Of a stretch of DNA of 64,000 bases, positions 1 through 8,470 are shown one piece after another. The stretch covers positions 10,747,245 to 10,811,244 of the forward strand of contig NZ_CP127295.1 of NCBI RefSeq assembly GCF_030285665.1, given 5' to 3'. Positions within the stretch are counted from its first letter, which is position 1. Each line of letters opens with the position of its first letter. A program made the position numbers and the translations under genes. The stretch is from Amycolatopsis mongoliensis. GTDB lineage: Bacteria; Actinomycetota; Actinomycetes; Mycobacteriales; Pseudonocardiaceae. A model generated the notes under the pieces. That model made no database searches. It was not told the origin of the DNA and saw nothing but the letters and a program-made list of their open reading frames with translations.

Positions 1-48
1 TCGAATCCCCGAATTCCGCGTTGCCGGGCAATGAATCGGGAATGACAG

Positions 49-77
49 AAACCCCACCCCTTTCCGGGGTGGGGTTT
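49..77. terminator. Bidirectional hairpin terminator
   Basis: Perfect 12-bp inverted repeat (arms 49-60 and 66-77, AAACCCCACCCC type) with a 5-nt loop. It lies 73 bp beyond the stop of the minus-strand P450 and would also serve a plus-strand gene entering from the left. There is no long T-run, as is common in high-GC actinomycetes. Confidence 0.7.
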
Positions 78-149
78 CTCGTTCCCCTCTCGCCGCGATC
101 ACCCGGGTCACCAAGCCCGGCGCGCGACTTTCCTTGCCCTCGGGGCGCT

Positions 150-1370
150 TCAGCCCTTCAGCAACAGCGGGACTTCCGCGAACCCGTTGAAGATGAACGT
201 CGGCGCGGGCTTCAGCTCGGTGGCCGGGACGGCCAGCTTGAGGTCGGGGAACCGCTCGAACAGCGCCGGCAGCGCGATCAGCGCCTCCATGGTGGCCAGG
301 GCCGGGCCGAGGCAGCGGTGCCGGCCGTAGCCGAAGCCGAGGCTGCTCTTGTCCTCGCGGGTGATGTCGAACTCGTCGGCGGTGTCACCGTACTTCGCGG
401 GGTCGCGGCCGGCCGCCAGGTAGTTGATGAGCACCAGGTCGCCCTTGGCGATGGTCACCCCGCCGATCTCGATGTCCTCGAGCGCGCAGCGGAACGGCAT
501 CGAGCCGACGGCGCCGTCCTTGCGAACCTCCTCGTCCCACGCCGCTTCCCAGCTCGCTTCGCCGGCGAGGATCGCGGCGAGCTGGTCGGGGTGGGTGAGC
601 AGGTCGACGACCGTGTGGCACAGGACGTTGGCCGTGGTTTCCGTGCCACCGCCGATGAGCAGGTGCACCGAGCCGACGACCTCTTCGTCGGTCAGGGGCG
701 CCTCGTCGTCTTCGGTCGCCTTGATGATGATCGTGGTGAGGTCGTCGCCCGGCTCGCGGCGCTTGGTCTCGACCAGCCGGCCGAGTGCCTCGTGCCACTG
801 GTGGAGGTTGGCCTCGGACTCCTCGGCGGTGTTGTCGGTCTTCGCGTTCACCTGGGCGCCCTGCAGCATGGCCGCCTGGTCCTCTTCCTTGATGCCCAGC
901 AGGTCGCAGACGAGGATGGTCGAAAGCGGGTAGAAGAACCGGCCCTTGATGTCCACCACCTCGTCGGCGGGCACCGTCGCCAGGTCGTCGAGGAGCCGGT
1001 GCACGATGCGCTCGATGATCGGCCGGGACTTCGCCACCTGGCGGTTGGTGAACGCCTTCGCGACGAGCTTGCGCAGCCGGTCGTGCTCCGCCCCGTCCCG
1101 GGTCTGCATGTTGTCCATGGCGACCCAGGTGAAGAGCTCCCAGTTCTGCGGCACGCGACCCGCCTGGTACTCCGGCCAGTTGTCCTTGGTGTTCTTCGCG
1201 ATCCGGGGGTCGACGAGCAGCTGCTTCGCCTCTTCGAAACCCGTCACGGACCAGGCGGTGTACCCGCCGTGCAGTTCCACGCGGGTGACCGGGCCGCGGG
1301 CGCGCAGGTTCCTGTTCTCCCCGTGGAGATCGCTGCCGCTCCGGTCCAGTACGTACGGGCACTTGTCCAT
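150..1370 (-). CDS. Cytochrome P450
   Basis: Soluble bacterial P450 of 406 residues, a normal length. The I-helix oxygen-binding motif reads GGGTETT, and the heme-ligand loop is FGYGRHRCLG with the Cys near residue 352. There is no signal peptide or membrane anchor. Family members are haem monooxygenases that take electrons from ferredoxin; no ferredoxin gene is adjacent. It is the last gene of a minus-strand pair with the DUF2855 gene, but a hairpin separates them, so it probably has its own promoter in 1371-1500. A tailoring role for the enediyne 16 kb away is inference from position only. Substrate unknown. Confidence 0.93.
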   Translation of the reverse strand: MDKCPYVLDRSGSDLHGENRNLRARGPVTRVELHGGYTAWSVTGFEEAKQLLVDPRIAKNTKDNWPEYQAGRVPQNWELFTWVAMDNMQTRDGAEHDRLRKLVAKAFTNRQVAKSRPIIERIVHRLLDDLATVPADEVVDIKGRFFYPLSTILVCDLLGIKEEDQAAMLQGAQVNAKTDNTAEESEANLHQWHEALGRLVETKRREPGDDLTTIIIKATEDDEAPLTDEEVVGSVHLLIGGGTETTANVLCHTVVDLLTHPDQLAAILAGEASWEAAWDEEVRKDGAVGSMPFRCALEDIEIGGVTIAKGDLVLINYLAAGRDPAKYGDTADEFDITREDKSSLGFGYGRHRCLGPALATMEALIALPALFERFPDLKLAVPATELKPAPTFIFNGFAEVPLLLKG

Positions 1371-1504
1371 TTCTCACTCCACACTGCCGGCGACACCGGA
1401 AAAAGCCCTTTCATCATCCGCGCCGTCCGCACCGCGGGCGTCTCGGATGCTGCTCCGAATCGGCGCACCGGCGAAGTAGCCGGAACCCGCTGCAGCGCAA
1501 AGAG

Positions 1505-1538
1505 AAACCGGCGACGCCCCACGGGGCGCCGCCGGTTT
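1505..1538. terminator. Hairpin terminator downstream of DUF2855 gene
   Basis: Inverted repeat with 16-nt arms (1505-1520 and 1523-1538, AAACCGGCGaCGCCCC against its complement) and one mismatch, immediately downstream of the minus-strand stop at 1548. Confidence 0.7.
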
Positions 1539-1547
1539 CCGGTCGGA

Positions 1548-2627
1548 TCACGGCTTCAGGACGCGGCCCACGTCCGGGGCCTGGGTTCCGTCCGCCAGGC
1601 TGCGGAACGCGTCGACCACGTCGGCGGGTCCCTGCCCGTGCCGGATGGTGAGCCAGGACGCCATGCGCCGCAGGTACCGGGTTTCCGCCTCGTGGTAGCG
1701 GGCGTAGTACGCGTCCGCGCCCTCCTCGCCGATGGTGTGGTCTTCGACCATCGGCGTGAAGAAGAGCTCCGGCTGCGGGTCGGGCAGCCCGGTCGGCGCC
1801 TGCTCGCCCGGGTCGGGGTGGTTGAACCCGATCAGGACACCCTGGGTCAGTGACGGCGCGAACTGCTGGTACACCGCGTGGAGCACCTTGGCCGAGCCGG
1901 TGAAGTCCACGAGGACGGCCGGTGCCGTCACGGTGGCCGACTCGAAGGCGTCGTAGGTGGCGACTTCGCCGTAGACGTCCAGGTTTTCGACGAACGACTT
2001 CTTGCCCTCCGACGTGATGCCCACGGTCGCGATCCCGGCCTGCCGCGCCCGCAGCTCCTCGACGAGGCCGATCGCCGTCTTGCAGGAGGCGCTGGTGACG
2101 ATCAGCGACTTCGCGCCCTGGGCGGCCTGTCGTTCGACGAGGTCGGCGAGGGTGAAGGAAGCCGGGAACACCGGGCGCATCAGGGCGCGGAAGTCGTCCA
2201 GGTCGTCCGGCTCGCCGACGCTCTGGAAGGTCAGGTACCACGGGTGCAGGAAGGCCCGCTGCGGTGAGGTGTCGAGGAGACCCCGCGGCGTGACTTCCGC
2301 CTGCACGGTGTGGTGGCTCGCCATCGGCACGTAGCCGAAGTAGCGGCTGCCGACCGCGACGCCGGCGTTGCGGGATTCCGCGACGCGCACGAAACCCCAG
2401 ACCGGAACCCGGCCGAACTCCGCCGGCGCGGGGAACGCGTTCCAGAAGGCGATGAGGTTCCCGGCACCGAACTTCGCGTAACTGACGTTGTTGGCGGTGA
2501 GGCCGAACTTCTCGACTTCGAGCCGGACCTCACCGGGCTGCAGCTCGGCCAAGACCGGAACACGGATCTCGCTCGCGGTGAAATCGTCCCGCCGGACCAG
2601 CACTTCCCAGTTTTCTCGCGTGGGCAC
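1548..2627 (-). CDS. DUF2855 family protein
   Basis: A 359-residue protein of the DUF2855 family. Members resemble medium-chain alcohol dehydrogenases in outline (GroES-like N-terminal half, Rossmann-like C-terminal half with SLIVTSASCKTAIGL near residue 175) but lack the zinc ligands, and their reaction is not established. Start is GTG at 2627, with a GAAGGGGG sequence about 8 nt upstream. It is divergent from the alcohol dehydrogenase at 2882, and the 254-bp gap between them must carry both promoters. Function unknown; an NAD(P)-linked redox role is a guess from fold. Confidence 0.8.
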   Translation of the reverse strand: MPTRENWEVLVRRDDFTASEIRVPVLAELQPGEVRLEVEKFGLTANNVSYAKFGAGNLIAFWNAFPAPAEFGRVPVWGFVRVAESRNAGVAVGSRYFGYVPMASHHTVQAEVTPRGLLDTSPQRAFLHPWYLTFQSVGEPDDLDDFRALMRPVFPASFTLADLVERQAAQGAKSLIVTSASCKTAIGLVEELRARQAGIATVGITSEGKKSFVENLDVYGEVATYDAFESATVTAPAVLVDFTGSAKVLHAVYQQFAPSLTQGVLIGFNHPDPGEQAPTGLPDPQPELFFTPMVEDHTIGEEGADAYYARYHEAETRYLRRMASWLTIRHGQGPADVVDAFRSLADGTQAPDVGRVLKP

Positions 2628-2881
2628 TGCGCCCCCTTCGCGTTAGTAGTTCTACCTTCGCCGGCTCCGAATCCGCACGAAGGGGGTAGACCCTGAGCGG
2701 CCACGCTGAAAGCTTCGCGGCGGCCGGTCACCGCGGCAACTTCCTCGTTGCGGCCGTCCGCCCGGCCGGCGCGGGCTCCGGGCGCCGGTTCGGCAATGTG
2801 GAATACGTGGGTGCGGGGACAGCGCTGGTTGACTCGAAGGTGCCGCAGGTTGTACGAGCCCCGTGAGGAGAGTGCTGAGCC

Positions 2882-3922
2882 TTGTTCACCACTGACGCTT
2901 TTGCCGCACCGGCCGAGGGTGCCCCGCTCGGGGCGGCGACGATCACCCGGCGCGAGGTCGGTCCGCAGGACGTGCTGATCGACGTGGCGTACTGCGGGAT
3001 CTGCCACACCGACATCCATCACGTACGCGGGGAGTGGGGGCCGCAGCCGTACCCGCTGGTGCCCGGCCACGAGATCGTCGGGACCGTCACCGCCGTCGGT
3101 GCCGAAGTGTCACGGTTCTCGCCCGGCGACCGGGTCGGGGTCGGCTGCCTGGTCCGGTCCTGCGGGGAGTGCGCGAGCTGCCGGGCCGGGCAGGAGCAGG
3201 ACTGCGCGGGCATGGTCGGCACCTACGCCGGCACCGACGCCGACGGCACGATCACCCAGGGCGGCTACTCCGGGAAGATCGTGGTGGGCCAGGACTTCGT
3301 GCTCCGCGTCCCCGAGAGCCTCGACCCGGCCGGGGCCGCGCCGCTGCTGTGCGCCGGCATCACCATGTACTCCCCGCTGCGCCGCTACGGCGCCGGCCCC
3401 GGCAAGAAGGTCGCCGTGCTCGGGCTGGGCGGCCTCGGCCACGTCGGCGTCAAGCTCGCCGTCGCGATGGGTGCCGAGGTCACCGTGCTGTCCCAGACCT
3501 TGAAGAAGCTCGAGGACGGCCTGCGGCTCGGCGCGACGCACTACCACGCGACCAGCGACGCCGACGCCCTGGCCGGGCTCGCCGGCCGGTTCGACCTCCT
3601 GATCAGCACCGTCACCGCGCCGCCCGACGTCGCCACCCTGCTGTCCCTGCTGGCTCCCGGCGGCACCCTGGTCAACGTCGGCCTCCCCGCCGAACCGCTT
3701 GTGCTGCCCGCGTTCTCGCTCGTCATGGGCCGCAAGACCCTCGCCGGCTCGCTGTTCGGCGGCATCGCCGAGACGCAGGAGATGCTCGACTTCTGCGCCG
3801 CCCACGACATCACCGCGGACATCGAGCTCATCGCGCCCGAGGGGATCAACGCCGCCTACGAGCGCGTCCTGGCCTCCGACGTCCGGTACCGCTTCGTCAT
3901 CGACACCGCCACGCTTTCCTGA
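2882..3922 (+). CDS. Zinc-dependent NAD(P) alcohol dehydrogenase (YahK/CAD type)
   Basis: Medium-chain dehydrogenase of 346 residues. It shows the catalytic zinc motif (CGICHTD then GHEIVG), the structural zinc cysteines ([15 protein letters not shown]) and the nucleotide-binding GLGGLGHVG near residue 180. These identify the cinnamyl-alcohol/YahK branch, which interconverts alcohols and aldehydes with NADP(H). The start is TTG at 2882, behind a GAGGAG about 10 nt upstream; the nearby GTG is out of frame. The gene ends at a strong hairpin. Its natural substrate cannot be told from sequence. Confidence 0.93.
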   Translation: MFTTDAFAAPAEGAPLGAATITRREVGPQDVLIDVAYCGICHTDIHHVRGEWGPQPYPLVPGHEIVGTVTAVGAEVSRFSPGDRVGVGCLVRSCGECASCRAGQEQDCAGMVGTYAGTDADGTITQGGYSGKIVVGQDFVLRVPESLDPAGAAPLLCAGITMYSPLRRYGAGPGKKVAVLGLGGLGHVGVKLAVAMGAEVTVLSQTLKKLEDGLRLGATHYHATSDADALAGLAGRFDLLISTVTAPPDVATLLSLLAPGGTLVNVGLPAEPLVLPAFSLVMGRKTLAGSLFGGIAETQEMLDFCAAHDITADIELIAPEGINAAYERVLASDVRYRFVIDTATLS

Positions 3923-3928
3923 CCGGCA

Positions 3929-3971
3929 GCGACGGCGATCCCGGCCCGCGAGGGGACGGGATTGCCGTCGC
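3929..3971. terminator. Terminator of the alcohol dehydrogenase gene
   Basis: 15-bp stem with one G-T pair (3929-3943 with 3957-3971), 6 nt after the plus-strand stop, enclosed by an outer gaccgg/ccggtc pair. Confidence 0.7.
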
Positions 3972-3981
3972 GGGGCACCGG

Positions 3982-4215
3982 TCAGCCCGGCTGCACGTCG
4001 CCATCCGGCTCGTGAGGGGCGAAGACGACGCCGTTCGAGGTGGTCTGCGAGTGGACCATCCGCAGGGCCGCCGGCCGGGTGCCGTCGCGGAAGAGCTTCT
4101 TGCCCGAACCAGGTGCACCGGGAAGAAGACCAGCCGGTGCTCGTCGACGAGATCGTGCTCGATCAGGGTCTGGACCAGTTCGCCGCCGGGCCGATGACGA
4201 GCACCCGGCACACCG
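3982..4215 (-). pseudogene. Decayed RibD/dihydrofolate-reductase-fold gene, 3' remnant
   Basis: Three successive minus-strand reading frames together spell the C-terminal part of a RibD_C/dihydrofolate-reductase-family protein: CRVLVIGP, then GGELVQTLIEHDLVDEHRL, then GSGKKLFRDGTRPAALR and a terminal stretch ending at 3982. Two frame changes are needed. The N-terminal two thirds are missing, because the aminotransferase terminator lies directly upstream. Truncation plus frameshifts argue for a real relic rather than one sequencing error. No function is expected. Confidence 0.7.
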
Positions 4216-4233
4216 CTTTCGTCCGAAAGAATG

Positions 4234-4270
4234 CCAAGATCCCCGGCCCGCGAAGGACCGGGGATCTTGG
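4234..4270. terminator. Terminator of the aminotransferase/racemase operon
   Basis: Perfect 13-bp stem (CCAAGATCCCCGG, 4234-4246 and 4258-4270), loop 11 nt, lying 40 bp past the minus-strand aminotransferase stop. On the minus strand it is followed by a T-rich tract (CATTCTTTCGG). Confidence 0.8.
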
Positions 4271-4310
4271 TTCAGCTTGTCCGCGCCGGCCGGGCCGGCG
4301 CGGAACCACC

Positions 4311-5600
4311 TCATGCGTTCGCCGCGACCAGCCGGGACAGCCGGTGCACACCCTCCGCGATCTGCTCCGGCTTCAGGTAGCTGCAGGACAGCCGGACCGC
4401 GTGGTCGCCGCCGTCGGAGTAGAAGAACCTCATGGGCGTCCACAGAACGCCGAACTGCTCCGCGGAGAGCTGGAGCAGTTTTTCGTCGGCCGGGAACGGC
4501 AGGTCGACGACCGCGAAGAACCCACCGCGCGGCACGTTCCACCGCACCGGGCGTTCGCCGCGGCCGGAACGCGGCAAGTGCCTCTCCAGCGCCGCGAGCA
4601 TGGTGCGCAGGTTGCTCCGGTAGAACGCGACCTTGTCCCGGTTGGCGGCGCGCAGACTGCAGCCCGATTCGACCAGGACGCCGCCGATGACGGCCTGGGA
4701 GATCGGCGAGGTGTTCACGGTCAGCATGCTCTTGACCGCCGACATCTCATCGGCGAGCAGGGTGTGCCTGCCTTCCGCGTCGACCACGGTCTGGTCGGCG
4801 ACGAGGAAGCCGACGCGGGCACCGGGGAAGCAGGACTTCGCGAACGACCCCAGATAGATCACCCGTCCCCCGGTGTCCAGGGACTTCAGGGTCGGACGCG
4901 GCTCGTCGTCCAGTCCGAACAGGCCGTACGGGTCGTCTTCGAGCAGCAGCAGGTCCTGCTCGCCCGCGATGTCGAGCAGCGTGCGGCGGGTCGCCACCGG
5001 CAGCGAGATGCCCGACGGGTTGGAGAAGTTCGGCACGAGGTAGAGCGCGCGAGGGCGCTTGCCCGCGGCGCGGACCTCGCGCGCCACCCCGGCGACGGTC
5101 TCCGGGTCGAGCCCGGCGGGAGACTCCGGCACGGGCACCACGTCCACGCCGAGGATTCGAGCCGCGCCGGTCAGCCCGACGTAGCAGGGCTCCACCGCGA
5201 GGACGACGTCGTCCGGGCTCGCGCACAGCGCCCGCAACGCGATGATCATGGCCTCCTGGCAGCCCGCCGTGACCATCACCGACTCCGGTGGCACGACGAT
5301 GCCCTCGTCGACCTCGAGCATCCTGGCGATCAGCGTGCCGATCTGGCCGTTGGTCCGCCCGTACTGGAGCAGCAGGCCGCGCACCTGCTCCTCGGAGAGC
5401 CCGCCGGCGCGGAGATGGTCCACATAGGATCCGAAGTACCGTTGCACGTCCTCCGTCGAGTAGAACCCGTCGTAGGGGCGGCCGGCGGCCAGGGAGATCG
5501 CTTCCGGGTACCGGCCCGCGATCTCGTTGAGGAAGTTCATCGAGGTCGCGACCGGGTCGGACACCGAGACGTGCAGATCGGCGCGGGACAGCTCAACCAT
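4311..5600 (-). CDS. PLP-dependent aminotransferase (HpgT/MppQ-like)
   Basis: A fold-type I aminotransferase of 429 residues. The PLP lysine lies in GSFAKSCFPG near residue 254, and the PLP-binding NFSNPSG and DDPYGLF motifs precede it. The N-terminal stretch SDPVATSMNFLNEIAGRYP resembles the 3,5-dihydroxyphenylglycine transaminase (HpgT) and MppQ group of amino acid aminotransferases. No dpgABCD genes are present, so dihydroxyphenylglycine synthesis is not indicated. Start ATG at 5600 overlaps the racemase stop by 8 nt, so the two are co-translated. Together they suggest making or inverting an amino acid building block. Subfamily assignment is from memory. Confidence 0.85.
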   Translation of the reverse strand: MVELSRADLHVSVSDPVATSMNFLNEIAGRYPEAISLAAGRPYDGFYSTEDVQRYFGSYVDHLRAGGLSEEQVRGLLLQYGRTNGQIGTLIARMLEVDEGIVVPPESVMVTAGCQEAMIIALRALCASPDDVVLAVEPCYVGLTGAARILGVDVVPVPESPAGLDPETVAGVAREVRAAGKRPRALYLVPNFSNPSGISLPVATRRTLLDIAGEQDLLLLEDDPYGLFGLDDEPRPTLKSLDTGGRVIYLGSFAKSCFPGARVGFLVADQTVVDAEGRHTLLADEMSAVKSMLTVNTSPISQAVIGGVLVESGCSLRAANRDKVAFYRSNLRTMLAALERHLPRSGRGERPVRWNVPRGGFFAVVDLPFPADEKLLQLSAEQFGVLWTPMRFFYSDGGDHAVRLSCSYLKPEQIAEGVHRLSRLVAANA

Positions 5601-6267
5601 GGATCTCCGATCCGGTGGCGGCCAGCGCCGCCAGCTCCACGAGCCGGGAGCCGACGTCGATGACAGGCAGGTCGCAGCTTGCGGTGATCAGCGGCAGGAC
5701 GCTGGTGAAGTGCGTGCAGGCCAGGACGACGGCGTCGAGGTCGAGGCGCCGCGCCAGGCGCAGGGTCGTCGGCAGGTGCGAGGTGCTGAAGGCCGCTTCC
5801 GGGTCACCGGCCTCGATCCCGCGAACCAGGCCGGGGTCCGACACCCCGAGCATCCGGTGGCCGGGGCTGACCTCCCAGGCGGTCCGCTCGACACCGACGA
5901 CGGCTTGCGCGTTCCCGGTGATCACCAACGACGAGCGCAGCTCCGGGAACACTTCTCGGTACACGGTGACGGGAGAGACCACCGGCAGCGCCGAGGCGTC
6001 GTGGTACACCACGGCGGACAGCGAATTGCAGAACAACATCGCCAGCTCGGTCCCCCGGGCGCGCAGCTCATGGAGCTGAGCGTGGAACGCCGCCGTCAAC
6101 GCGCCGGGATCCCGGTACTGCAACGAGTCCTGCTCGTCAGGCGAGCCCGCCATGGCATACGGAGCCGTCGCCAGCCCCTTGGCTCTCAGCAACTCGGCCC
6201 CGAGGCCGGAGTCGTAGGGCGTGCCGGCGATGACCGCCACCGCGGGCCTTCCCCCGTCCACCATCAT
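5593..6267 (-). CDS. Aspartate/glutamate racemase family protein
   Basis: A 224-residue two-domain racemase with the two catalytic cysteines expected of PLP-independent Asp/Glu racemases: LFCNSLSA near residue 81 and LACTHFTS near residue 184. Hydantoin racemases and maleate isomerases share this fold, so the substrate is open. Start ATG at 6267 follows GGAGACGCG; its first bases overlap the stop of an upstream oxidase remnant. It is the first intact gene of a two-gene unit with the aminotransferase, which points to stereochemical control of an amino acid. Confidence 0.85.
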   Translation of the reverse strand: MMVDGGRPAVAVIAGTPYDSGLGAELLRAKGLATAPYAMAGSPDEQDSLQYRDPGALTAAFHAQLHELRARGTELAMLFCNSLSAVVYHDASALPVVSPVTVYREVFPELRSSLVITGNAQAVVGVERTAWEVSPGHRMLGVSDPGLVRGIEAGDPEAAFSTSHLPTTLRLARRLDLDAVVLACTHFTSVLPLITASCDLPVIDVGSRLVELAALAATGSEIHG

Positions 6268-6491
6268 CGCGTCTCCGTCCCGCAGGCGTCCTCTTCGCCC
6301 ATGGTTCCAGCCGGGACGGCGGCTGCCTTCCTCCGGAGTGCCCGTCGGTGGAGCGCGATCACCTTGCCCGGATTGAAGATCCCGTCAGGGGCGAGTGCCA
6401 CTTCACCGCCCGGTGGATCTTCACGCCGTTCGAGGGCGGCATCGAGACCCGCGAACGGTTCCCGAACAGTTCGCTGATCTCCGTGCGGCAT
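6264..6491 (-). pseudogene. C-terminal remnant of an FAD-linked oxidase
   Basis: The minus frame ending at 6264 contains APDGIFNPGKVIALHRRAL, matching the characteristic C-terminal LDPDGIxNPGKV motif of FAD_binding_4/GlcD-type oxidases. Nothing recognisable precedes it: no FAD-binding domain and no credible start. It was probably the original first gene of the racemase/aminotransferase unit, now deleted down to its tail. The TGA overlaps the racemase ATG, preserving what looks like an old translational coupling. Confidence 0.6.
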
Positions 6492-6783
6492 CGACCACGC
6501 TGATGGGAGGCAACGCGTGTGTCGACGGCAAGATCGCGGCGTGCCTGTCGGACGGCACGCCGGCCGAACGCGTGTTCCGCCGGCGAGCCGGCACGCCGCT
6601 GCTGAACCTCAGCCTCGACGACCTGATGGCGACGTGGTTCGCACGCCACGACCGCCGGACCATCATCGGGCTCCCGCCGCGCACCTCCGAGCGTGCCGCG
6701 GCGTGTCCCACCGGCAAGCAGGAAGACGCGTTCCCCCTTGCCCCACTGCGAAGCTGGGCCGGTCGACAATCTAGGAGGTCAAG
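6492..6783. other. Degenerate stretch before the flavoenzyme gene
   Basis: About 290 bp with no intact gene. A plus-strand frame (roughly 6500-6730) reads coding-like protein (DGKIAACLSDGTPAERVFRR, then LLNLSLDDLMATWF) without a start or domain I can name, and may be another relic. The last 15 bases hold the AGGAGGTCAAG ribosome binding site of the gene at 6784. Confidence 0.4.
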
Positions 6784-7953
6784 GTGTCGAGCACCGATGT
6801 TCCGACGCGGGAGGAACTGGTTCGCCGCGTGGCCGAACTGGCTCCCGTACTGAAGAAGCACGCGAACTGGTCCGAGCAGAACCGGCGGGTGCACGACGAG
6901 TCCATCGAGGCGCTCGCCGAGGCCGGCGTGTTCAAGCTGCGCCGCCCGAAGCGGTACGGCGGGTTCGAAGCCGACACCCGGACGCTCGTCGACGTCGCCA
7001 CCGAGATCGGCCGCGCCGACGGCTCGACCTCCTGGGTCGCTTCGGTGTACTGGATCCCCACCTGGATGGCCTGTCATTTCCCGGAGGCGGTGCAGGACGA
7101 GGTGTTCTCGACCCCGGACGTCCGCGTGTGCGGCACGCTCAGCCCGTCCGCGATGGCCGCACCGGTCGACGGCGGCGTCGTGGTGAACGGCAAGTGGGGC
7201 TTCATCAGCGGGGCGCTGCACGCACAGTGGCAGGAGATCATCGCGATCCTCGTCCCGCCCGAGGGCGAGCCGTACCCGATCATGGCGCTGGTTCCGTTGT
7301 CGGACCTGCTGATCGTGGACGACTGGGACACGGCGGGCCTGCGCGGGACCGGCAGTGTGTCGACGGTGGCGCAGGACGTCTTCATCCCGGCCGAGCGCGT
7401 GCTCCCACTACCCGCGGTGCTGGAGGGGCAGGGTGGTCCAGCCGCCTCGATCTACCGGTCGCCGCTGCTGCCGGTCGCCTCGGCGTCGTCGGTCGGCACG
7501 CTGGTGGGCATGGCGAAGTCGGCTCAGGACAGCTTCCTCAAGCGGCTGCCGGACCGCAAGATCACCTACACCGCTTACGAATCGCAGCGCGAAGCCCCGA
7601 TCACGCACCACCAGGTGGCCGAGGCGGCGCTGAAGATGGACGAGGCGCAGTTCCACGCGCACCGGCTGGCCGGTCTGGTCGACACGAAGACCGCCGACGG
7701 CAGCCCGTGGAAGCTGGAGGAGCGCGCGATCGCGCGGGCCGACCTCGGCGCGGTGGTCCGGCTGGCCAAGGAGTCCATCGACATCCTGGCCGGGGCCTCC
7801 GGCGGCTCCTCGATCTACCACGGCATCCCGATCCAGCGCATCGCCCGCGACATCGCCGCGGTCAACCTCCACGCGCTGATGCACCCGAACACCAACACCG
7901 AGCTGTACGGCCGCGTGCTCTGCGGTCTCGAGCCCAACACGCTTTACATCTAG
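6784..7953 (+). CDS. Acyl-CoA dehydrogenase-fold flavin monooxygenase
   Basis: A 389-residue protein of the acyl-CoA dehydrogenase superfamily, in the branch of two-component (class D) flavin hydroxylases such as HsaA, DszC and ActVA-ORF5. Features are an all-helical N-terminal domain (to about residue 120), a middle beta domain (VDGGVVVNGKWGFISGA) and a C-terminal helical bundle ending in HALMHPNTN. The catalytic Glu of true acyl-CoA dehydrogenases is not evident. Start GTG at 6784 has a near-ideal AGGAGG. Such enzymes need a separate flavin reductase; the one at 16047-16610 is a candidate partner. It is followed after 9 bp by an SgcJ-like gene. Confidence 0.82.
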   Translation: MSSTDVPTREELVRRVAELAPVLKKHANWSEQNRRVHDESIEALAEAGVFKLRRPKRYGGFEADTRTLVDVATEIGRADGSTSWVASVYWIPTWMACHFPEAVQDEVFSTPDVRVCGTLSPSAMAAPVDGGVVVNGKWGFISGALHAQWQEIIAILVPPEGEPYPIMALVPLSDLLIVDDWDTAGLRGTGSVSTVAQDVFIPAERVLPLPAVLEGQGGPAASIYRSPLLPVASASSVGTLVGMAKSAQDSFLKRLPDRKITYTAYESQREAPITHHQVAEAALKMDEAQFHAHRLAGLVDTKTADGSPWKLEERAIARADLGAVVRLAKESIDILAGASGGSSIYHGIPIQRIARDIAAVNLHALMHPNTNTELYGRVLCGLEPNTLYI

Positions 7954-7962
7954 GGAGACTCC

Positions 7963-8397
7963 ATGACCACGACCGAAAGCGGCACCGCCGCCGACCAGGC
8001 CGCGATCGCGGCCCTGACCCAGAAGGTCATCGCCGCGTGGGCCTACGGCGACGCCGACGGGTTCGCCGGTGTCTTCACCGAAGACGGCACCATGATCCTG
8101 CCCGGTATCTTCAAGAAGGGCCGCGAAGAGATCCGCGCGTTCCTGAAGGAGTCGTTCGAGGGCAACTACAAGGGCACCCAGGTCACCGGACGGCCGATCG
8201 AGATCCGCTTCTTCACCCCGGACTCCGGCGTCCTCATCACCCAGGGCGGCGTTCTCGGCCCCGGCGAGACCGAGGTCGCGGACTCCCAGTCGATCCGGGC
8301 CTCCTGGACCGTCGTGAAGCGGAACGGCGCCTGGCACCTGGCGTCCTACCAGAACACCCCGGCCAAGCAGCAGCTGCCGAAGCCGGGCACCGTCTGA
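7963..8397 (+). CDS. SgcJ/EcaC-type SnoaL-like protein
   Basis: A 144-residue NTF2/SnoaL-fold protein of the SgcJ/EcaC family, named after a gene of the C-1027 enediyne cluster. The sequence shows the family pattern AAIAALTQKVIAAWAYGDAD, then FTEDGTMILPG, and ends in WHLASYQNTP. The biochemical role is not settled; homologues occur in enediyne and aromatic polyketide clusters. It is co-transcribed with the preceding flavoenzyme (9-bp gap) and closed by a strong terminator. Its presence ties this flank to the enediyne locus, which is inference. Confidence 0.85.
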   Translation: MTTTESGTAADQAAIAALTQKVIAAWAYGDADGFAGVFTEDGTMILPGIFKKGREEIRAFLKESFEGNYKGTQVTGRPIEIRFFTPDSGVLITQGGVLGPGETEVADSQSIRASWTVVKRNGAWHLASYQNTPAKQQLPKPGTV

Positions 8398-8411
8398 CCC
8401 CGTCCCACCCC

Positions 8412-8444
8412 GGAACCCGGGCCGCCCCTGGCGGCCCGGGTTCC
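8412..8444. terminator. Strong terminator between convergent genes
   Basis: Perfect 15-bp stem (GGAACCCGGGCCGCC, 8412-8426 and 8430-8444) with a 3-nt loop, followed on the plus strand by TTCTTTC. It closes the flavoenzyme-sgcJ unit and probably the minus-strand AhpD-fold operon too. Confidence 0.85.
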
Positions 8445-8470
8445 TTCTTTCCCGCGAAGAAGACGCAGCC

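Noticed and set aside
21..1853. A 610-codon plus-strand frame opposite the P450 and DUF2855 genes
   Set aside because: Antisense shadow; the minus-strand P450 with its heme motif is clearly the real gene.
4311..5600. Dihydroxyphenylglycine pathway
   Set aside because: The aminotransferase resembles HpgT but no dpgA-D genes are seen in the window.
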